A stretch of DNA of 64,000 nucleotides from Paenibacillus tyrphae (GCF_024158745.1 NZ_JAMZAW010000015.1:124001-188000), one strand, 5' to 3'. Numbered from the stretch's first letter, positions 36,172 to 46,648 are shown. Notes: generated by a model from the sequence alone, not told the origin. Program-made: numbers and translations.

Positions 36172-37353
36172 CTATTTATCGTTTAAAGCCACGACGCCTG
36201 GAAGCGCCTTGCCTTCCATAAATTCAAGAGAAGCTCCGCCGCCGGTGGAGATGTGATCCATTTTGTCGCCGAGATGGAATTTCTCCACAGCCGCCGCCGA
36301 GTCGCCGCCGCCGATGACCGTATAGCCGGCCGTCGCCGCGCAAGCTTCCGCTACCGCTTTCGTTCCGTCCTCGAACGGCTTCAATTCGAATACGCCCATC
36401 GGTCCGTTCCATACGACCAGCTTGGACTCCGCAATCGTTTTGGCAAACAGCTCGCGGGTTTTCGGTCCGATGTCGAAGCCTTCCCAATCCGCCGGAATTT
36501 GGTCGACGTCTACAATTTTCGCGTTCGCCGAAGCGCTGAAATCGTCGCCGACGACAACGTCAACCGGCAGCAGGAAGTTCACGCCTTTTTCCTTGGCTTT
36601 ACGCTCGAATTCCTGCACCAGCTCCAGACGGTCGTTGTCTACGAGGGACTTGCCGATCTCGTAGCCTTTCGCTTTGAAGAAGGTGTAGGACAGCCCGCCG
36701 CCGATGATGATGTTGTCTGCAATCTCGATCAGCTTCTCGATGACAGCGATTTTGTCTTTCACCTTCGCTCCGCCGACAATCGCGGTGAACGGACGATCCG
36801 GATTGTTCAGCGCTTTGCCGAGAACGTCGAGTTCTTTTTCCATCAGCAATCCGGATACGGCCGGCAGATGATGCGCGATACCTTCTGTGGAAGCATGAGC
36901 CCGATGCGCAGCGCCGAACGCGTCATTGACGTACAGATCCGCCAGTTCGGCAAAAGCTTTCGCCAGCTCCGGATCGTTCTTCTCTTCGCCCGCATAGAAA
37001 CGCACGTTCTCAAGCAGCAGCACGTCGCCGTCGTTCAGCTTGGCAATTTGCGCTTTGACTGCGTCGCCAATCGCTTCGTCCGCCTTCGCAACCGGCTTGC
37101 CGAGCAGCTCGGCCAAGCGTGCCGCAGCCGGAGTCAGCCGCATGTCTTCCACGACTTGTCCCTTCGGACGGCCCAAATGGCTGGCCAGAATGACTTTCGC
37201 TCCGCGATCCGTCAAGTACTTGATCGTCGGCAGCGTTTCGCGAATCCGCGTATCGTCGGTAATTTTTCCGTTCTCCAGCGGCACGTTGAAATCGACCCGG
37301 ACAAATACGCGCTTACCGCTAACTTCTACGTCACGAACGCTTTTCTTATTCAT
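36172..37353 (-). CDS. pgk: phosphoglycerate kinase
   Basis: ATG 37351-37353 ([23 protein letters not shown]) after GGGAGG; the longer frame has no site. 393 residues. [24 protein letters not shown], the hinge, and a C-terminal [12 protein letters not shown] nucleotide-binding segment. It makes ATP and 3-phosphoglycerate. The 267 bases to gap hold a large hairpin element (copy B) that the operon transcript would cross. Confidence 0.98.
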   Translation of the reverse strand: MNKKSVRDVEVSGKRVFVRVDFNVPLENGKITDDTRIRETLPTIKYLTDRGAKVILASHLGRPKGQVVEDMRLTPAAARLAELLGKPVAKADEAIGDAVKAQIAKLNDGDVLLLENVRFYAGEEKNDPELAKAFAELADLYVNDAFGAAHRAHASTEGIAHHLPAVSGLLMEKELDVLGKALNNPDRPFTAIVGGAKVKDKIAVIEKLIEIADNIIIGGGLSYTFFKAKGYEIGKSLVDNDRLELVQEFERKAKEKGVNFLLPVDVVVGDDFSASANAKIVDVDQIPADWEGFDIGPKTRELFAKTIAESKLVVWNGPMGVFELKPFEDGTKAVAEACAATAGYTVIGGGDSAAAVEKFHLGDKMDHISTGGGASLEFMEGKALPGVVALNDK

Positions 37354-37447
37354 CTTCCATGCCTCCCAGCGGTTTTGTCTCTTCCTACCCACACACAAAA
37401 AATTGTGGGGACGGTCCCTCGGGCTAAGAAAAATATCTCGCGCGGCA

Positions 37448-37563
37448 GCAAATGGGATGTGCCGTAGAGCGTTAGCGCGGCTCCTTTGAACTCTCGTTTC
37501 CTCAACTACCCTTTAAATCAAGAAACGAGAGTTCAACAGAGCCCGGAGGTACATCCCATTTGC
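37448..37563 (-). repeat. large multi-stem element, copy B (gap-pgk spacer)
   Basis: Outer arms GCAAATGGGATGT (37448-37460) and ACATCCCATTTGC (37551-37563); inner perfect 15-base stem TTGAACTCTCGTTTC (37486-37500) with its complement (37522-37536), flanked by GGCTC/GAGCC. The CTCTACGG motif is on the minus strand (37469-37462), in the sense of the gap-pgk transcript. Confidence 0.7.
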
Positions 37564-37620
37564 CCCGTCATAGCGAGATCTTTTTCAAATGCTTCTCAGA
37601 ACATCACCACAATTTTACCA

Positions 37621-38637
<1,017 letters not shown>

Positions 38638-38724
38638 CTAGAAATGATTTGGTGTCCGCTGCTCCCGGCAAGGTTTCGTAGAATTACGACCGCGGCAGCG
38701 ATATGTCAAGACAGGCAGAGCCCG

Positions 38725-39753
38725 TCAAGATAGCAAGCGATTGACAACTTCCCAGGCAGCCGCCTCGTCGGTGACCAGCACGTCCTCGTGACCGTGCTTC
38801 AATACCGAAGTGATCGACTCGCCCTTGCTTTTGCCTCCGGCAATTCCGATCACATGGTCCATGCGGTGAATGTCTTCGATACGCAGCCCGATGGTCGGCA
38901 TTTTGTGCAAAATGTTTCCGTCCCGGTCAAAATAGTACCCGAACGCTTCTGCAAGCGCTCCGTCGCGCCGCAGGCTTTCGGTCGTCTCCGGGTCCACCTT
39001 GCGCCGTCTGGCCATTACCATAGCTTCTCCGATGCCGTGAACGACAATCCGCGCGCCGCGGATGAAGGCGATGATCTCGGCGATGTGGTTGTCCTGCATC
39101 AGCGATTGATAGGCTTCCTCTCCGAGATGGTCCGGCACGTGCAGCAGCCGGTAACGGCCGCCGGCCTTCTTCGCCATCGTCGAGGCGATCGTGTTCGCCT
39201 GAAGCTCGACGCTTTCCCCGAGTCCGCCGCGGGCTGGTACGAACCAGCAGCCCTTCATCGGAGTCGCCGGCGTCAAATGATAGGCCACTTCAGCCATCGT
39301 GGAGCCGCCGGTTACGGCAATGGTCTCGTCCTCGCCGACCAGCTTCCGCAAGACGGAGGCGCCGGCACGGCCAAGCTCTTTCTTCGTATGAGGGGAAACG
39401 TCCGAATCGCCAGGGACGATGATCACCTGCTTCAAGCCGAAGTGCGAACGTATGCGTTCTTCCAGCTCGGTCAGACCGAACAAGTCTTTGACGAGCGGTT
39501 CGAGCCGCTCCAGCAGTTCTCTGCCCGACACGCTGATCCGCATGCCGGAAGCTTCGACTTCGATCAAGCCCTGCTCCTTCAGAAAATCCACTTCTGCGCG
39601 GAGCACCCGCTCCGTCGCTCCCACCGACAGCGCCAGCGTCCGACGGCCCACCAAACCGGATACCATGATGTGATGCAGGATCGTATATCGCTTCTTCATG
39701 GTGTCGACCAGATCGGGCAAAAGCTGCTTTTGAATGTCGAGGATTTCTCTCAT
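38725..39753 (-). CDS. cggR: central glycolytic genes regulator CggR
   Basis: ATG 39751-39753. 342 residues of the SorC/DeoR-type sugar-binding family: an N-terminal winged helix (about 10-75, RYTILHHIMVSGLVGRRTLALSVG), then the effector domain with VTGGSTMAEVAYHL and GVGxG-like HGIGEAMVMARRR. In B. subtilis it represses the gap operon and is relieved by fructose-1,6-bisphosphate. A matching operator is seen upstream at 39787-39822. First gene of the operon. Confidence 0.96.
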   Translation of the reverse strand: MREILDIQKQLLPDLVDTMKKRYTILHHIMVSGLVGRRTLALSVGATERVLRAEVDFLKEQGLIEVEASGMRISVSGRELLERLEPLVKDLFGLTELEERIRSHFGLKQVIIVPGDSDVSPHTKKELGRAGASVLRKLVGEDETIAVTGGSTMAEVAYHLTPATPMKGCWFVPARGGLGESVELQANTIASTMAKKAGGRYRLLHVPDHLGEEAYQSLMQDNHIAEIIAFIRGARIVVHGIGEAMVMARRRKVDPETTESLRRDGALAEAFGYYFDRDGNILHKMPTIGLRIEDIHRMDHVIGIAGGKSKGESITSVLKHGHEDVLVTDEAAAWEVVNRLLS

Positions 39754-39786
39754 GGATTCACACCCGCTTAAGATTGCAGCTTAGTT

Positions 39787-39822
39787 GGACGTTTTTTGTC
39801 CCGGTGCTGCATTTTAAGTCCC
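39787..39822 (-). promoter_or_regulatory. CggR operator
   Basis: On the minus strand GGGAC-N6-TGCA-N4-CGGGAC-N6-CGTC, in the known CggR arrangement of two direct CGGGAC-N6-TGTC repeats four bases apart. It lies between the promoter at 39867 and the cggR start, as in B. subtilis. Confidence 0.85.
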
Positions 39823-39840
39823 ACATACTCTAAAAAAAGT

Positions 39841-39860
39841 ACTAAGTTGTTTCACTTAGT
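39841..39860 (-). promoter_or_regulatory. inverted repeat at the start of the cggR transcript
   Basis: ACTAAGT (39841-39847) and ACTTAGT (39854-39860) form a hairpin at about the first transcribed bases. It could protect the 5' end of the mRNA or be a second operator. Low certainty of role. Confidence 0.4.
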
Positions 39861-39866
39861 GTCCCC

Positions 39867-39895
39867 ATTATAACCCATTCTTCCCTTCGCATCAA
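39867..39895 (-). promoter_or_regulatory. promoter of the cggR glycolytic operon
   Basis: TTGATG (39890-39895), a 17-base spacer and a perfect TATAAT (39867-39872) on the minus strand, followed downstream by the CggR operator. Confidence 0.85.
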
Positions 39896-39986
39896 GTGCC
39901 TTCGTCACCATTCGACATTCCGTTACCCTCCGAAGCCGCTATTCTTGCGGCAATCGAGGTTGGAAAATTTTTTTGTCGCCAAAAGG

Positions 39987-40015
39987 TTGCTTTTCTTGGG
40001 CTTATGGCTTATAAT
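39987..40015 (+). promoter_or_regulatory. promoter of the tRNA-Arg gene
   Basis: TTGCTT (39987-39992), 17-base spacer, TATAAT (40010-40015), about 45 bases before the tRNA 5' end. Confidence 0.7.
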
Positions 40016-40059
40016 AATTTTTGCTGTCACTTATGAAACACAGCACACGAATTGAATAT

Positions 40060-40134
40060 GCGCCCGTGGTCCAATGGATATGACGTAGGCCTCCGGAGCC
40101 TGAGATCAAGGTTCGATTCCTTGCGGGCGCGCCA
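40060..40134 (+). tRNA. tRNA-Arg (anticodon CCG)
   Basis: Acceptor GCGCCCG pairs with CGGGCGC; the anticodon stem TAGGC/GCCTG holds a loop CTCCGGA, so the anticodon is CCG (reads CGG). T-arm CAAGG-TTCGATT-CCTTG. CCA is encoded at 40132-40134. 75 bases in total. Confidence 0.95.
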
Positions 40135-40182
40135 TTTACACACCAATCAGTTTGTGCAAAACTGGTTTTTTTATTTTCTTGG

Positions 40183-40222
40183 TTTGACCTTTCTTGACCT
40201 TTGTTTGTTTTTCGTATATGAT
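40183..40222 (+). promoter_or_regulatory. clpP promoter with overlapping CtsR box
   Basis: TTTGACC (40183-40189) and CTTGACC (40193-40199) are two CtsR heptads three bases apart (GGTCAAA type on the other strand). The second covers the -35 TTGACC (40194-40199), with TATGAT (40217-40222) 17 bases on. CtsR binding would block RNA polymerase; heat stress relieves this. Confidence 0.85.
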
Positions 40223-40255
40223 GGTTATAGTTTGAATATAAGGAGGCTGCAGCCG

Positions 40256-40837
40256 ATGAGTTTTATTCCAATGGTCGTCGAACCGGATGCAAGAGGAGAA
40301 CGCGCTTATGACATCTATTCGCGTCTGCTCAAGGACCGGATTATTTTTCTCGGAAGTCCGATCAACGATGTTGTAGCCAATTCGATTATCGCGCAAATGC
40401 TGTTCCTGGCCGCAACCGATCCGGATAAAGACATCAGCTTGTATATCAATAGCCCTGGCGGCTCCATTACGTCGGGGATGGCGATCTATGACACGATGCA
40501 GTTTATCAAGCCGGACGTGTCCACGATTTGCGTCGGCATGGCGGCATCGATGGGCGCCTTCCTGCTGGCTGCGGGAGCGAAAGGCAAACGCTTCGCGCTG
40601 CCGAATAGCGAGGTTATGATTCACCAGCCGCTCGGCGGAGCCGAAGGCCAAGCCAGCGATATCGAGATTCGCGCGAAGCGCATCCTGAAAATGCGCGACA
40701 AGCTGAACACGATTCTCGCTGAGCGAACGGGCCAATCGTTCGAACGCATCGAGAAAGATACCGACCGCGACAACTTCATGTCCGCAGAGGAAGCTCAAAA
40801 CTACGGCTTGATCGACAAAGTTATCGAACGCGTATAA
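40256..40837 (+). CDS. clpP: ATP-dependent Clp protease proteolytic subunit
   Basis: ATG 40256 ([28 protein letters not shown]) after AAGGAGG; a longer frame from 40052 runs through the tRNA. 193 residues with the serine motif [11 protein letters not shown], the His motif MIHQPLGG, and the Asp in the C-terminal DTDRDNFM. It forms the tetradecameric protease core with ClpC or ClpX. The only gene on the plus strand in the conserved block. Confidence 0.98.
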   Translation: MSFIPMVVEPDARGERAYDIYSRLLKDRIIFLGSPINDVVANSIIAQMLFLAATDPDKDISLYINSPGGSITSGMAIYDTMQFIKPDVSTICVGMAASMGAFLLAAGAKGKRFALPNSEVMIHQPLGGAEGQASDIEIRAKRILKMRDKLNTILAERTGQSFERIEKDTDRDNFMSAEEAQNYGLIDKVIERV

Positions 40838-40856
40838 CCCGATCAAGTTAGCACGA

Positions 40857-40917
40857 AAAGCCCGGCCGTTCCACAGCGCATCTTTGGATGCCTCGTGCGA
40901 ATGGCCGGGCTTTTTTT
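40857..40917 (+). terminator. terminator of clpP
   Basis: AAAAGCCCGGCC pairs with GGCCGGGCTTTTTTT (to 40917), with an inner GCACGA/TCGTGC nearby. Strong. Confidence 0.9.
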
Positions 40918-40927
40918 ACATAGAAAA

Positions 40928-40973
40928 AAGGCCTTGCTCCGAAACCGCATTGGCGGCTGAAGAGCAAGGCCTT
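40928..40973 (-). terminator. terminator of the PKD/stalk protein gene
   Basis: AAGGCCTTGCTC (40928-40939) pairs with GAGCAAGGCCTT (40962-40973). On the minus strand followed by TTTTTTC. Confidence 0.88.
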
Positions 40974-40984
40974 GTTATTTACCT

Positions 40985-42793
40985 TTATTCCGCCGCACGT
41001 TCGTCGAGCGGATAGAAGATCAGTTCGATCGGCAGCGCCGAGCCGGCCGGCGGACTGAATTCGATATCGAGCGAATCTTCTTTGCCCGTCGTTTTGGCCA
41101 GAATCTGCATACCGTCGAATGCGGTCATCACGCCGGATGGGGGAGCCAGACGGATATCGCCGTTAATTTTGAACGGTCCTTTGTATACGCCGCCTTTCGG
41201 CAAAATCATGACGGCCATCTTCCGGGGCTTATCGGCATGAATCTTATAAACGACGCCGTAGTTGCCGTCGTTCTTCACTTCCATCTTGCGCATCGGATCG
41301 TATCCCGGCTGGAACGGATCGGTAATTCCGTCGCCAATCAAGAGTCGGGACGGCTTCGTAAAGGAAGAAGCATCGATCTTCCACGTCATCTCGGACACCG
41401 GGAAGGAGCCTCTTACATGCCCCTCAAAAGGAAGCAGCGGCAGAGTCAGCGAATTTTGGGAAATTTCGCGGTCGGCCACGAACGAGAACTGCACTTTTCC
41501 GTCGGTCTCGACATCATAGAACAAGTTAACGCCTTGATCCGGATAGAAGTCCGGCATTTGCTTGTAAATGAACGTTTGGTGAGCCGGAATCGTCATCGTC
41601 TCGTTGATCTGGTCGTTCATCAGAAAATCGACCGTCGCTTCGCTGCCGATCAAATTCGCATACACCGAAGGCCACACTTCGCCTTTGTTCGTCGTTTTGA
41701 TCGTAATCGGCTTGTCTGTCAAGTTTTTGGCAAGAATCGCCATGCTGAGCTTTTCCTTCGTCCCGTTGATGTGGTCGGCGTACAGACGGCCTTTGCCTTC
41801 CACTTCATCCTGGTACAGAACGCCCCGCTCCGTGAACGTCTCCGGGCTGTCGCTGACAAGCAGCTTACGCGAACGATCTTCACTCACCGTCTTCGGCAGC
41901 TGCGGCAGCTCCCAGAACGTGCCCCAGAGCATGCTCCAGTCGGTCTTGATAAACGAGTCGACCGGCTTCATGAAGATCGGATATTCAAGCGCACTCAGAT
42001 AAGTATCGTTGCTGATCACCAGATTGCGGGTATAGGTCTCACTTTTGTTGCCGTGAATATCCCATACGGTCAGCGTGATCGGATACGTCCCCGGAGTGAA
42101 GAAAGCTTCCTGCTTTCCGGTCCACTCATACCGCGCAATGCCTTCCGCATCCGGATCATAGCTCAGATCCACGTATTTGACCGGTTCCCCGATCTTGTAG
42201 CTCGGCTGGGCGAACGTAAATTTCGCTACCGGATTCGAGTTGCCCCGATTCGGATCGAAAATCCCCGTTGGTGCCTTCACATGCAGCACTTCTACGCGGC
42301 GCAGCTCGTTGTTGTACGTATACTTCGCTCCCATGTAATCGGCCAGCCAAGTCAGCTTAATCATCAAGCGGCCGTTTACGATCGCAGCTACGTCATCGAA
42401 CTTCATCCAATAGCCGTTAATCCACACCGACTTATTGTCGATGTCGATCATAATGTTGTGGCTCGGCGTCACCATTTCGATTTGGCGCGTCTTATCGTTC
42501 CATTCGACCTTCATCCCGAACGCATCGCCCAAAAACTTGGCAGGCACGAACGTCTTGTCCTTCAGAATCGTCGCAGGCGCATCCAGCTTCACCTGCTTGC
42601 CATTCAAGAAGGCATCGGGCTTATCGATATACAGCAGCACATAGGTGGTTCCAGACGACATCGGCGCCTCTTTCTCTGTGGCGGACGACATCGGCGCCTC
42701 TTTCTCTGCGGCGGATGCCAGCGGCGCAATGCCAAACGACAGCAGCATGGCCATAACCAGCAGAACGACCCATTCTTTCTTCAACGGCTTCAT
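40985..42793 (-). CDS. secreted stalk-domain protein with PKD-like domain
   Basis: ATG 42791-42793 (MKPLKKEWVVLLVMAMLLSF) behind GAGGAGTAGAGGG. 602 residues: signal peptide (about 1-28), a tandem ten-residue repeat (EKEAPMSS twice), a stalk domain (about 45-165, LDAPATILKDKTFVPAKFLGDAFGMKVEWN), a PKD-like domain (about 180-255, YDPDAEGIARYEWTGKQEAFFTPGTYPITLTVWD), then a large beta-rich C-terminal part with no name I can give. Probably a cell-wall-associated protein. Monocistronic. Confidence 0.85.
   Translation of the reverse strand: MKPLKKEWVVLLVMAMLLSFGIAPLASAAEKEAPMSSATEKEAPMSSGTTYVLLYIDKPDAFLNGKQVKLDAPATILKDKTFVPAKFLGDAFGMKVEWNDKTRQIEMVTPSHNIMIDIDNKSVWINGYWMKFDDVAAIVNGRLMIKLTWLADYMGAKYTYNNELRRVEVLHVKAPTGIFDPNRGNSNPVAKFTFAQPSYKIGEPVKYVDLSYDPDAEGIARYEWTGKQEAFFTPGTYPITLTVWDIHGNKSETYTRNLVISNDTYLSALEYPIFMKPVDSFIKTDWSMLWGTFWELPQLPKTVSEDRSRKLLVSDSPETFTERGVLYQDEVEGKGRLYADHINGTKEKLSMAILAKNLTDKPITIKTTNKGEVWPSVYANLIGSEATVDFLMNDQINETMTIPAHQTFIYKQMPDFYPDQGVNLFYDVETDGKVQFSFVADREISQNSLTLPLLPFEGHVRGSFPVSEMTWKIDASSFTKPSRLLIGDGITDPFQPGYDPMRKMEVKNDGNYGVVYKIHADKPRKMAVMILPKGGVYKGPFKINGDIRLAPPSGVMTAFDGMQILAKTTGKEDSLDIEFSPPAGSALPIELIFYPLDERAAE
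42654..42713. repeat. 30-bp tandem duplication within the signal-proximal region
   Basis: Two direct 30-base units (42654-42683, 42684-42713), each with GACGACATCGGCGCC, differ at one base. They code for the EKEAPMSS repeat just after the signal peptide. A recent in-frame slippage event. Confidence 0.85.
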
Positions 42794-42947
42794 TCCCTCT
42801 ACTCCTCTTTCTGCGCTTCTAGTGGTGCCCGATACAGAAAAAAACCTTTTCCGGTTCAAAGACACGTCAAATTAGACGCATCAGCCCAAAAAAGGTTGCG
42901 CTTTATTTCCAAGTATCCTATGTGACAAAATAAGGAACGCCGCAAAG

Positions 42948-42970
42948 AAAAAAGCTTCCGGATCGGAAGC
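42948..42970 (-). terminator. terminator of the HPr-like gene
   Basis: GCTTCCG (42954-42960) pairs with CGGAAGC (42964-42970), followed on the minus strand by TTTTTT. Confidence 0.85.
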
Positions 42971-42981
42971 CCTGTGGCGGT

Positions 42982-43251
42982 TTATTGGTTTTCCAGCTCT
43001 TCCTTGCTGACCAATGTGACTAAAGCGTTTACAGCCTGTTCGGCGTCCGAACCTTCTGCACTTATGTGAACTTCGGTTCCTGTGCTGATGGCCAAACTCA
43101 TAATGCCCATAATACTTTTCGCGTTGACCTTCTTCTCGTCCTTCTCCACAAAAATCTCCGAAGAAAACTTATTCGCTTCCTGCACGAAAAGTGCTGCCGG
43201 TCTGGCGTGAAGGCCTGTTTTCAACTTGACGACTACTGGGCGTCTCGACAT
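42982..43251 (-). CDS. HPr-family phosphocarrier protein at the crh locus
   Basis: ATG 43249-43251 with AGGGGGT upstream. 89 residues. It has the PTS-type His15 in GLHARPAA and the HPrK-target Ser46 in NAKSIMG. B. subtilis Crh at the same place (after whiA) has Gln15 and cannot carry PTS phosphate; here His15 is kept, so the protein could serve as HPr or as both. A terminator at 43294-43310 separates it from whiA. Kinase HprK is encoded at 62394-63332. Confidence 0.93.
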   Translation of the reverse strand: MSRRPVVVKLKTGLHARPAALFVQEANKFSSEIFVEKDEKKVNAKSIMGIMSLAISTGTEVHISAEGSDAEQAVNALVTLVSKEELENQ

Positions 43252-43293
43252 GCAACCAATACCCCCTACAATCTTTAAATTCCTAAAATAAGG

Positions 43294-43310
43294 AAGGGCA
43301 TAACGCCCTT
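43294..43310 (-). terminator. terminator after whiA
   Basis: AAGGGC (43294-43299) pairs with GCCCTT (43305-43310), followed on the minus strand by CCTTATTTT. About 200 bases after the whiA stop. Confidence 0.6.
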
Positions 43311-43508
43311 AACGTAAACGAATACATCGTCCTGCAGGACATAGACAAACGGTCTACCAACGATTTCGGCATTGAAGCGCAATCTGGAAGTCAGTCTACC
43401 CGAAACCGATTTAAAAAAGCGATTTTTCAAACATTATATCATTTTTCGGCAGTTTGCACTAGAATTATTGCAAATTTACACAAAAAATCTATAATTGGCC
43501 GAATCTAC

Positions 43509-44438
43509 TCACGATTTCCGCAGCTTTTCAGCCAATTCATCGATCTTACGCAGCCGATGGTTAACCCCGGATTTGCTGACTTTGCCTTTCAGCAGATCGC
43601 CGACCTCTTTGAGGTTCATATCCGGATGCTTGAGCCGGATTTCCGCCACTTCCCGAAGCTTGTCGGGCAGGTTATCGAGCCCTACTTCCTTCTGCAGCAG
43701 CCGGATATTGTCGATCTGCCGGACGGCGGCGCCGATCGTCTTGTTCAGATTGGCGGTTTCACAGTTGACTAAGCGGTTCACGGAATTGCGCATATCCTTC
43801 ATTATCCGAACGTCCTCGAACCGGAGAAGCGCTTGGTGAGCGCCGATCAGGCTTAGAAACTCGATGATCCTCTCGCCTTCTTTGATGTAGAGGACGAAGC
43901 CCTTTTTCCGCTCGATGCATCTGGCGTTCAGATCAAACTCGTTGGCCAGCCGCACCAGCGCCTGACAGTGCTCCTCGTACATTGAATAAATCTCCAGATG
44001 GTACGACGACCCCTCCGGATTGTTCACGGAGCCGCCAGCAAGGAATGCTCCGCGCAAGTAAGCGCGCTTGCAGCAGCTGCGTTTAATGATATCCGGCTCG
44101 ATGCCGGGAGTGAACAAAAACCCTTCGGAGACGATATGCAGCTCCGACAACAGGTTCTGCACTTGATTCGGCACGCGTACGATATACACGTTGTTTTTTT
44201 TCAACCGCATTTTTTTGCGGACGAGCAGCTCGGTATGCACCTTGAACGATTTTTTGAGCAGCGAATAAATGCGTCTGGCAATCGCGGCGTTTTCCGTCGA
44301 AATGTCGAGGACGATCTTCTGGCTGGTCAACTGCACAGCCCCGTTCATGCGGATGAGAGCGGACAGCTCGGCTTTCTCGCAGCAGCGCTCCGACTCCGTC
44401 ATGGTCAGTTCTTTTTTCGTCTGGGCGGCGAAGGACAT
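43509..44438 (-). CDS. whiA: DNA-binding protein WhiA
   Basis: ATG 44436-44438 ([25 protein letters not shown]) after AGAGGTGAT; a GTG three codons earlier is less likely. 309 residues: N-terminal LAGLIDADG-like fold lacking the catalytic acids ([22 protein letters not shown]), C-terminal HTH (about 220-305, [23 protein letters not shown]). It binds DNA and influences cell division and chromosome segregation in Bacillus. Coupled to yvcK by a gap of only five bases. Confidence 0.96.
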   Translation of the reverse strand: MSFAAQTKKELTMTESERCCEKAELSALIRMNGAVQLTSQKIVLDISTENAAIARRIYSLLKKSFKVHTELLVRKKMRLKKNNVYIVRVPNQVQNLLSELHIVSEGFLFTPGIEPDIIKRSCCKRAYLRGAFLAGGSVNNPEGSSYHLEIYSMYEEHCQALVRLANEFDLNARCIERKKGFVLYIKEGERIIEFLSLIGAHQALLRFEDVRIMKDMRNSVNRLVNCETANLNKTIGAAVRQIDNIRLLQKEVGLDNLPDKLREVAEIRLKHPDMNLKEVGDLLKGKVSKSGVNHRLRKIDELAEKLRKS

Positions 44439-44443
44439 GGGAA

Positions 44444-45433
44444 TCACCTCTTCTTGAACATCCAGCTCTCCACCAGTTGATAAATATGTTGACTCAGCTT
44501 CTCGGCGTCATGACGCAGATAGGTCCGGAACAGAACGAGCTGATCGGCAATGACCTTATAGCCCTGCTTGGTCACTTCATCCAAATCGAGCGGAACGATC
44601 TTGGCCCCTTGCTCGGCATACTTGCTCTGCACCTGCTCCGGGATGTCCCCGTTGTTCACGATCACGTAATCGAACAGCTCGCTGCCGACGTGGTCGCGCA
44701 CCGCTTTGAGATGGTCGCTGACCTTGTAATCGTCGGTTTCGCCCGGCTGAGTCATCACGTTGCAAATAAAAATTTTGAGCGCATTCGAATCGACGATCGT
44801 TTTCGCGATTTCCGGCACCAGCAGATTGGGCAAAATGCTCGTATACAAGCTTCCCGGACCGACCAGAATCGCGTCCGCCTCCCGCAGCGCCTCCAGCGCC
44901 TCCGGGAGCGCCCGAACGTCCTTCGGCTCGATGTACAGCTGACGTATAACGCCTCTTGCCTTCGGGATATTGGATTCTCCCTCAACAATCGAACCGTCCT
45001 CCATCAACGCCCGCAGCACGATCGAATGATCGGAAGCCGGAAGAACGCGCCCGCGCACGGCCAGCACCCGGCTTAACTCGCGCACGCCGGTGACGAAATC
45101 GCCGGTGATGTCGCACATGGCTGCCAGCATTAGGTTACCCAAACTGTGCCCTGCCAATCCGTTGCCTTTATCAAAACGGTAATCGAGCAGCTGACCGAGC
45201 AGCGGCTCCACGTCCGCTAGAGCAGACAAAACGTTGCGGATGTCGCCCGGCGGGATCATCTCCAGCTCCGACCGCAAAATGCCCGAGCTTCCCCCATCAT
45301 CGGCTACGGTGACAATCGCCGTAATGTCCACGGGCTTATGCTTTAGCCCCCGGAGCATGACCGACAGCCCGGTTCCCCCGCCGATCACGACGATGCGCGG
45401 AATGTACGTTTCCCTCTCCCGGTCAAACGTCAT
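44444..45433 (-). CDS. yvcK: YvcK family gluconeogenesis factor
   Basis: ATG 45431-45433, overlapping the rapZ stop by four bases. 329 residues of the CofD-like Rossmann fold: [38 protein letters not shown], and [13 protein letters not shown]. It binds UDP-sugars and is required for growth on gluconeogenic carbon sources and for cell-wall synthesis in Bacillus. Middle gene of rapZ-yvcK-whiA. Confidence 0.95.
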   Translation of the reverse strand: MTFDRERETYIPRIVVIGGGTGLSVMLRGLKHKPVDITAIVTVADDGGSSGILRSELEMIPPGDIRNVLSALADVEPLLGQLLDYRFDKGNGLAGHSLGNLMLAAMCDITGDFVTGVRELSRVLAVRGRVLPASDHSIVLRALMEDGSIVEGESNIPKARGVIRQLYIEPKDVRALPEALEALREADAILVGPGSLYTSILPNLLVPEIAKTIVDSNALKIFICNVMTQPGETDDYKVSDHLKAVRDHVGSELFDYVIVNNGDIPEQVQSKYAEQGAKIVPLDLDEVTKQGYKVIADQLVLFRTYLRHDAEKLSQHIYQLVESWMFKKR

Positions 45434-46329
45434 TTCCTCACCTCAACCCGGTCGCGTTCGGAATCGCGGTGGCTGACCCGAACGACTTCCGTTTCGCTAT
45501 TGCCCATCATTTTACCGAGATATTCGGCAATCGCCACCGAACGGTGCTTACCGCCCGTACAGCCGATGCCGATGACGATCTGGCTTTTGCCTTCTTTCTT
45601 GTACTGGGGAACGAGAAAGTGGAGCATGTCGAGCAGCTTCGCGAGAAACTCCTGGGTTTCGGTCCACTTCATGACATAGTCATACACATCCGGGTCCTGC
45701 CCGGTGTTGGGGCGCAGATTGTCCACATAATGCGGATTCGGCAAAAAGCGGACGTCAAAAATAAGATCGGCGTCGATCGGAATGCCGTACTTGAAGCCGA
45801 ACGAGATGACGTTGATCGAAATGCCGCTGTTTTCGAGGTTGGTGAACCGGGATATGATTTTTTCCTTCAGCTGCGCCGGCTTCAGGTTGGATGTATCGAT
45901 CACCTGCGTAGCATGGCCTTTGAGCTCCTCCAACAGCTTGCGCTCCTGATGAATCCCTTCCAGCGGGGCTCCCGTCGGGGCCAGCGGATGCTTGCGCCGG
46001 CTTTCTTTATACCGCTGCACCAACGTGGAATCCATGGCGTCGAGGAACAAAATCTCGTGCGTCAGCGTGTAGTTCTCGCTCAAGTAGCGCAGCGATTCGG
46101 ACAACGAAGTGAAAAACTCTCTCCCCCGCAGGTCGATGACCAGCGCAACTTTGCCGATCCGGCCTTTGGACTGCTCGATCAGCTCGGCAAATTTGGGAAT
46201 CAACACCGGAGGAAGGTTATCCACGCAAAAAAAGCCCAAGTCTTCCAAGCTCTGCACCGCAATCGTCTTGCCGGCTCCGGACATGCCCGTAATGATGACC
46301 AGCTTTCCGAGAGTTTGCATTTCTTCCAT
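45430..46329 (-). CDS. rapZ: RNase adapter RapZ (YvcJ)
   Basis: ATG 46327-46329 after GAGGAGGAG ([22 protein letters not shown]); the longer frame has no site. 299 residues. P-loop [11 protein letters not shown]-binding C-terminal domain with [20 protein letters not shown]. subtilis YvcJ is a GTPase/ATPase affecting competence; the E. coli homologue guides RNase E to GlmZ. First of the three-gene unit. Confidence 0.95.
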   Translation of the reverse strand: MEEMQTLGKLVIITGMSGAGKTIAVQSLEDLGFFCVDNLPPVLIPKFAELIEQSKGRIGKVALVIDLRGREFFTSLSESLRYLSENYTLTHEILFLDAMDSTLVQRYKESRRKHPLAPTGAPLEGIHQERKLLEELKGHATQVIDTSNLKPAQLKEKIISRFTNLENSGISINVISFGFKYGIPIDADLIFDVRFLPNPHYVDNLRPNTGQDPDVYDYVMKWTETQEFLAKLLDMLHFLVPQYKKEGKSQIVIGIGCTGGKHRSVAIAEYLGKMMGNSETEVVRVSHRDSERDRVEVRK

Positions 46330-46379
46330 GGCTGCTCCTCCTGAGGACGCTCGGAGATCCGGTGTATGGCTAGCGCGTC

Positions 46380-46484
46380 GGTAAAGGCCCTTCGGGTCCT
46401 GTTTAAATCGCGTTCCTATCAATTACTCACTAAGGCGGGAACGCGATTTAAAAGAGACCACGTAAACTCTACGGCCTCTTCACC
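46380..46484 (+). repeat. large multi-stem element, copy C (between glcK and rapZ)
   Basis: Inner perfect 15-base stem TTTAAATCGCGTTCC (46402-46416) with its complement (46438-46452), flanked by GGTC/GACC; then ACGTAAACTCTACGG (46460-46474). Outer arms GGTAAAGGCC and GGCCTCTTCACC pair loosely. Same plan as copies A and B. Confidence 0.65.
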
Positions 46485-46559
46485 GCCGCTTTCGCCTACG
46501 GGATTCCTCGCTATATATCTGTTGGCGCTTTGAAATTAGTCGCGCCGGTTGTTTATACG

Positions 46560-46586
46560 TAAAAATGCGGCCCGGGTTCCGGGCTT
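46560..46586 (-). terminator. terminator of glcK
   Basis: On the minus strand GCCCGG-AA-CCCGGGC followed by CGCATTTTT. Compact GC-rich hairpin shortly after the stop. Confidence 0.7.
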
Positions 46587-46648
46587 CAGCGGTTTCCAGA
46601 CCAATGCGCAGGCTTCATGAGCCGTGCAGTTCTGTCAGCCTGCCTTTA

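Noticed and set aside
36253-37467. Plus-strand ORF of 404 codons opposite pgk
   Set aside because: Antisense to a certain glycolytic gene; no homology-like motif.
41237-42925. Plus-strand ORF of 562 codons opposite the PKD/stalk gene
   Set aside because: Complement shadow of a gene with clear signal peptide and domains; Arg/His-rich composition and no start site support.
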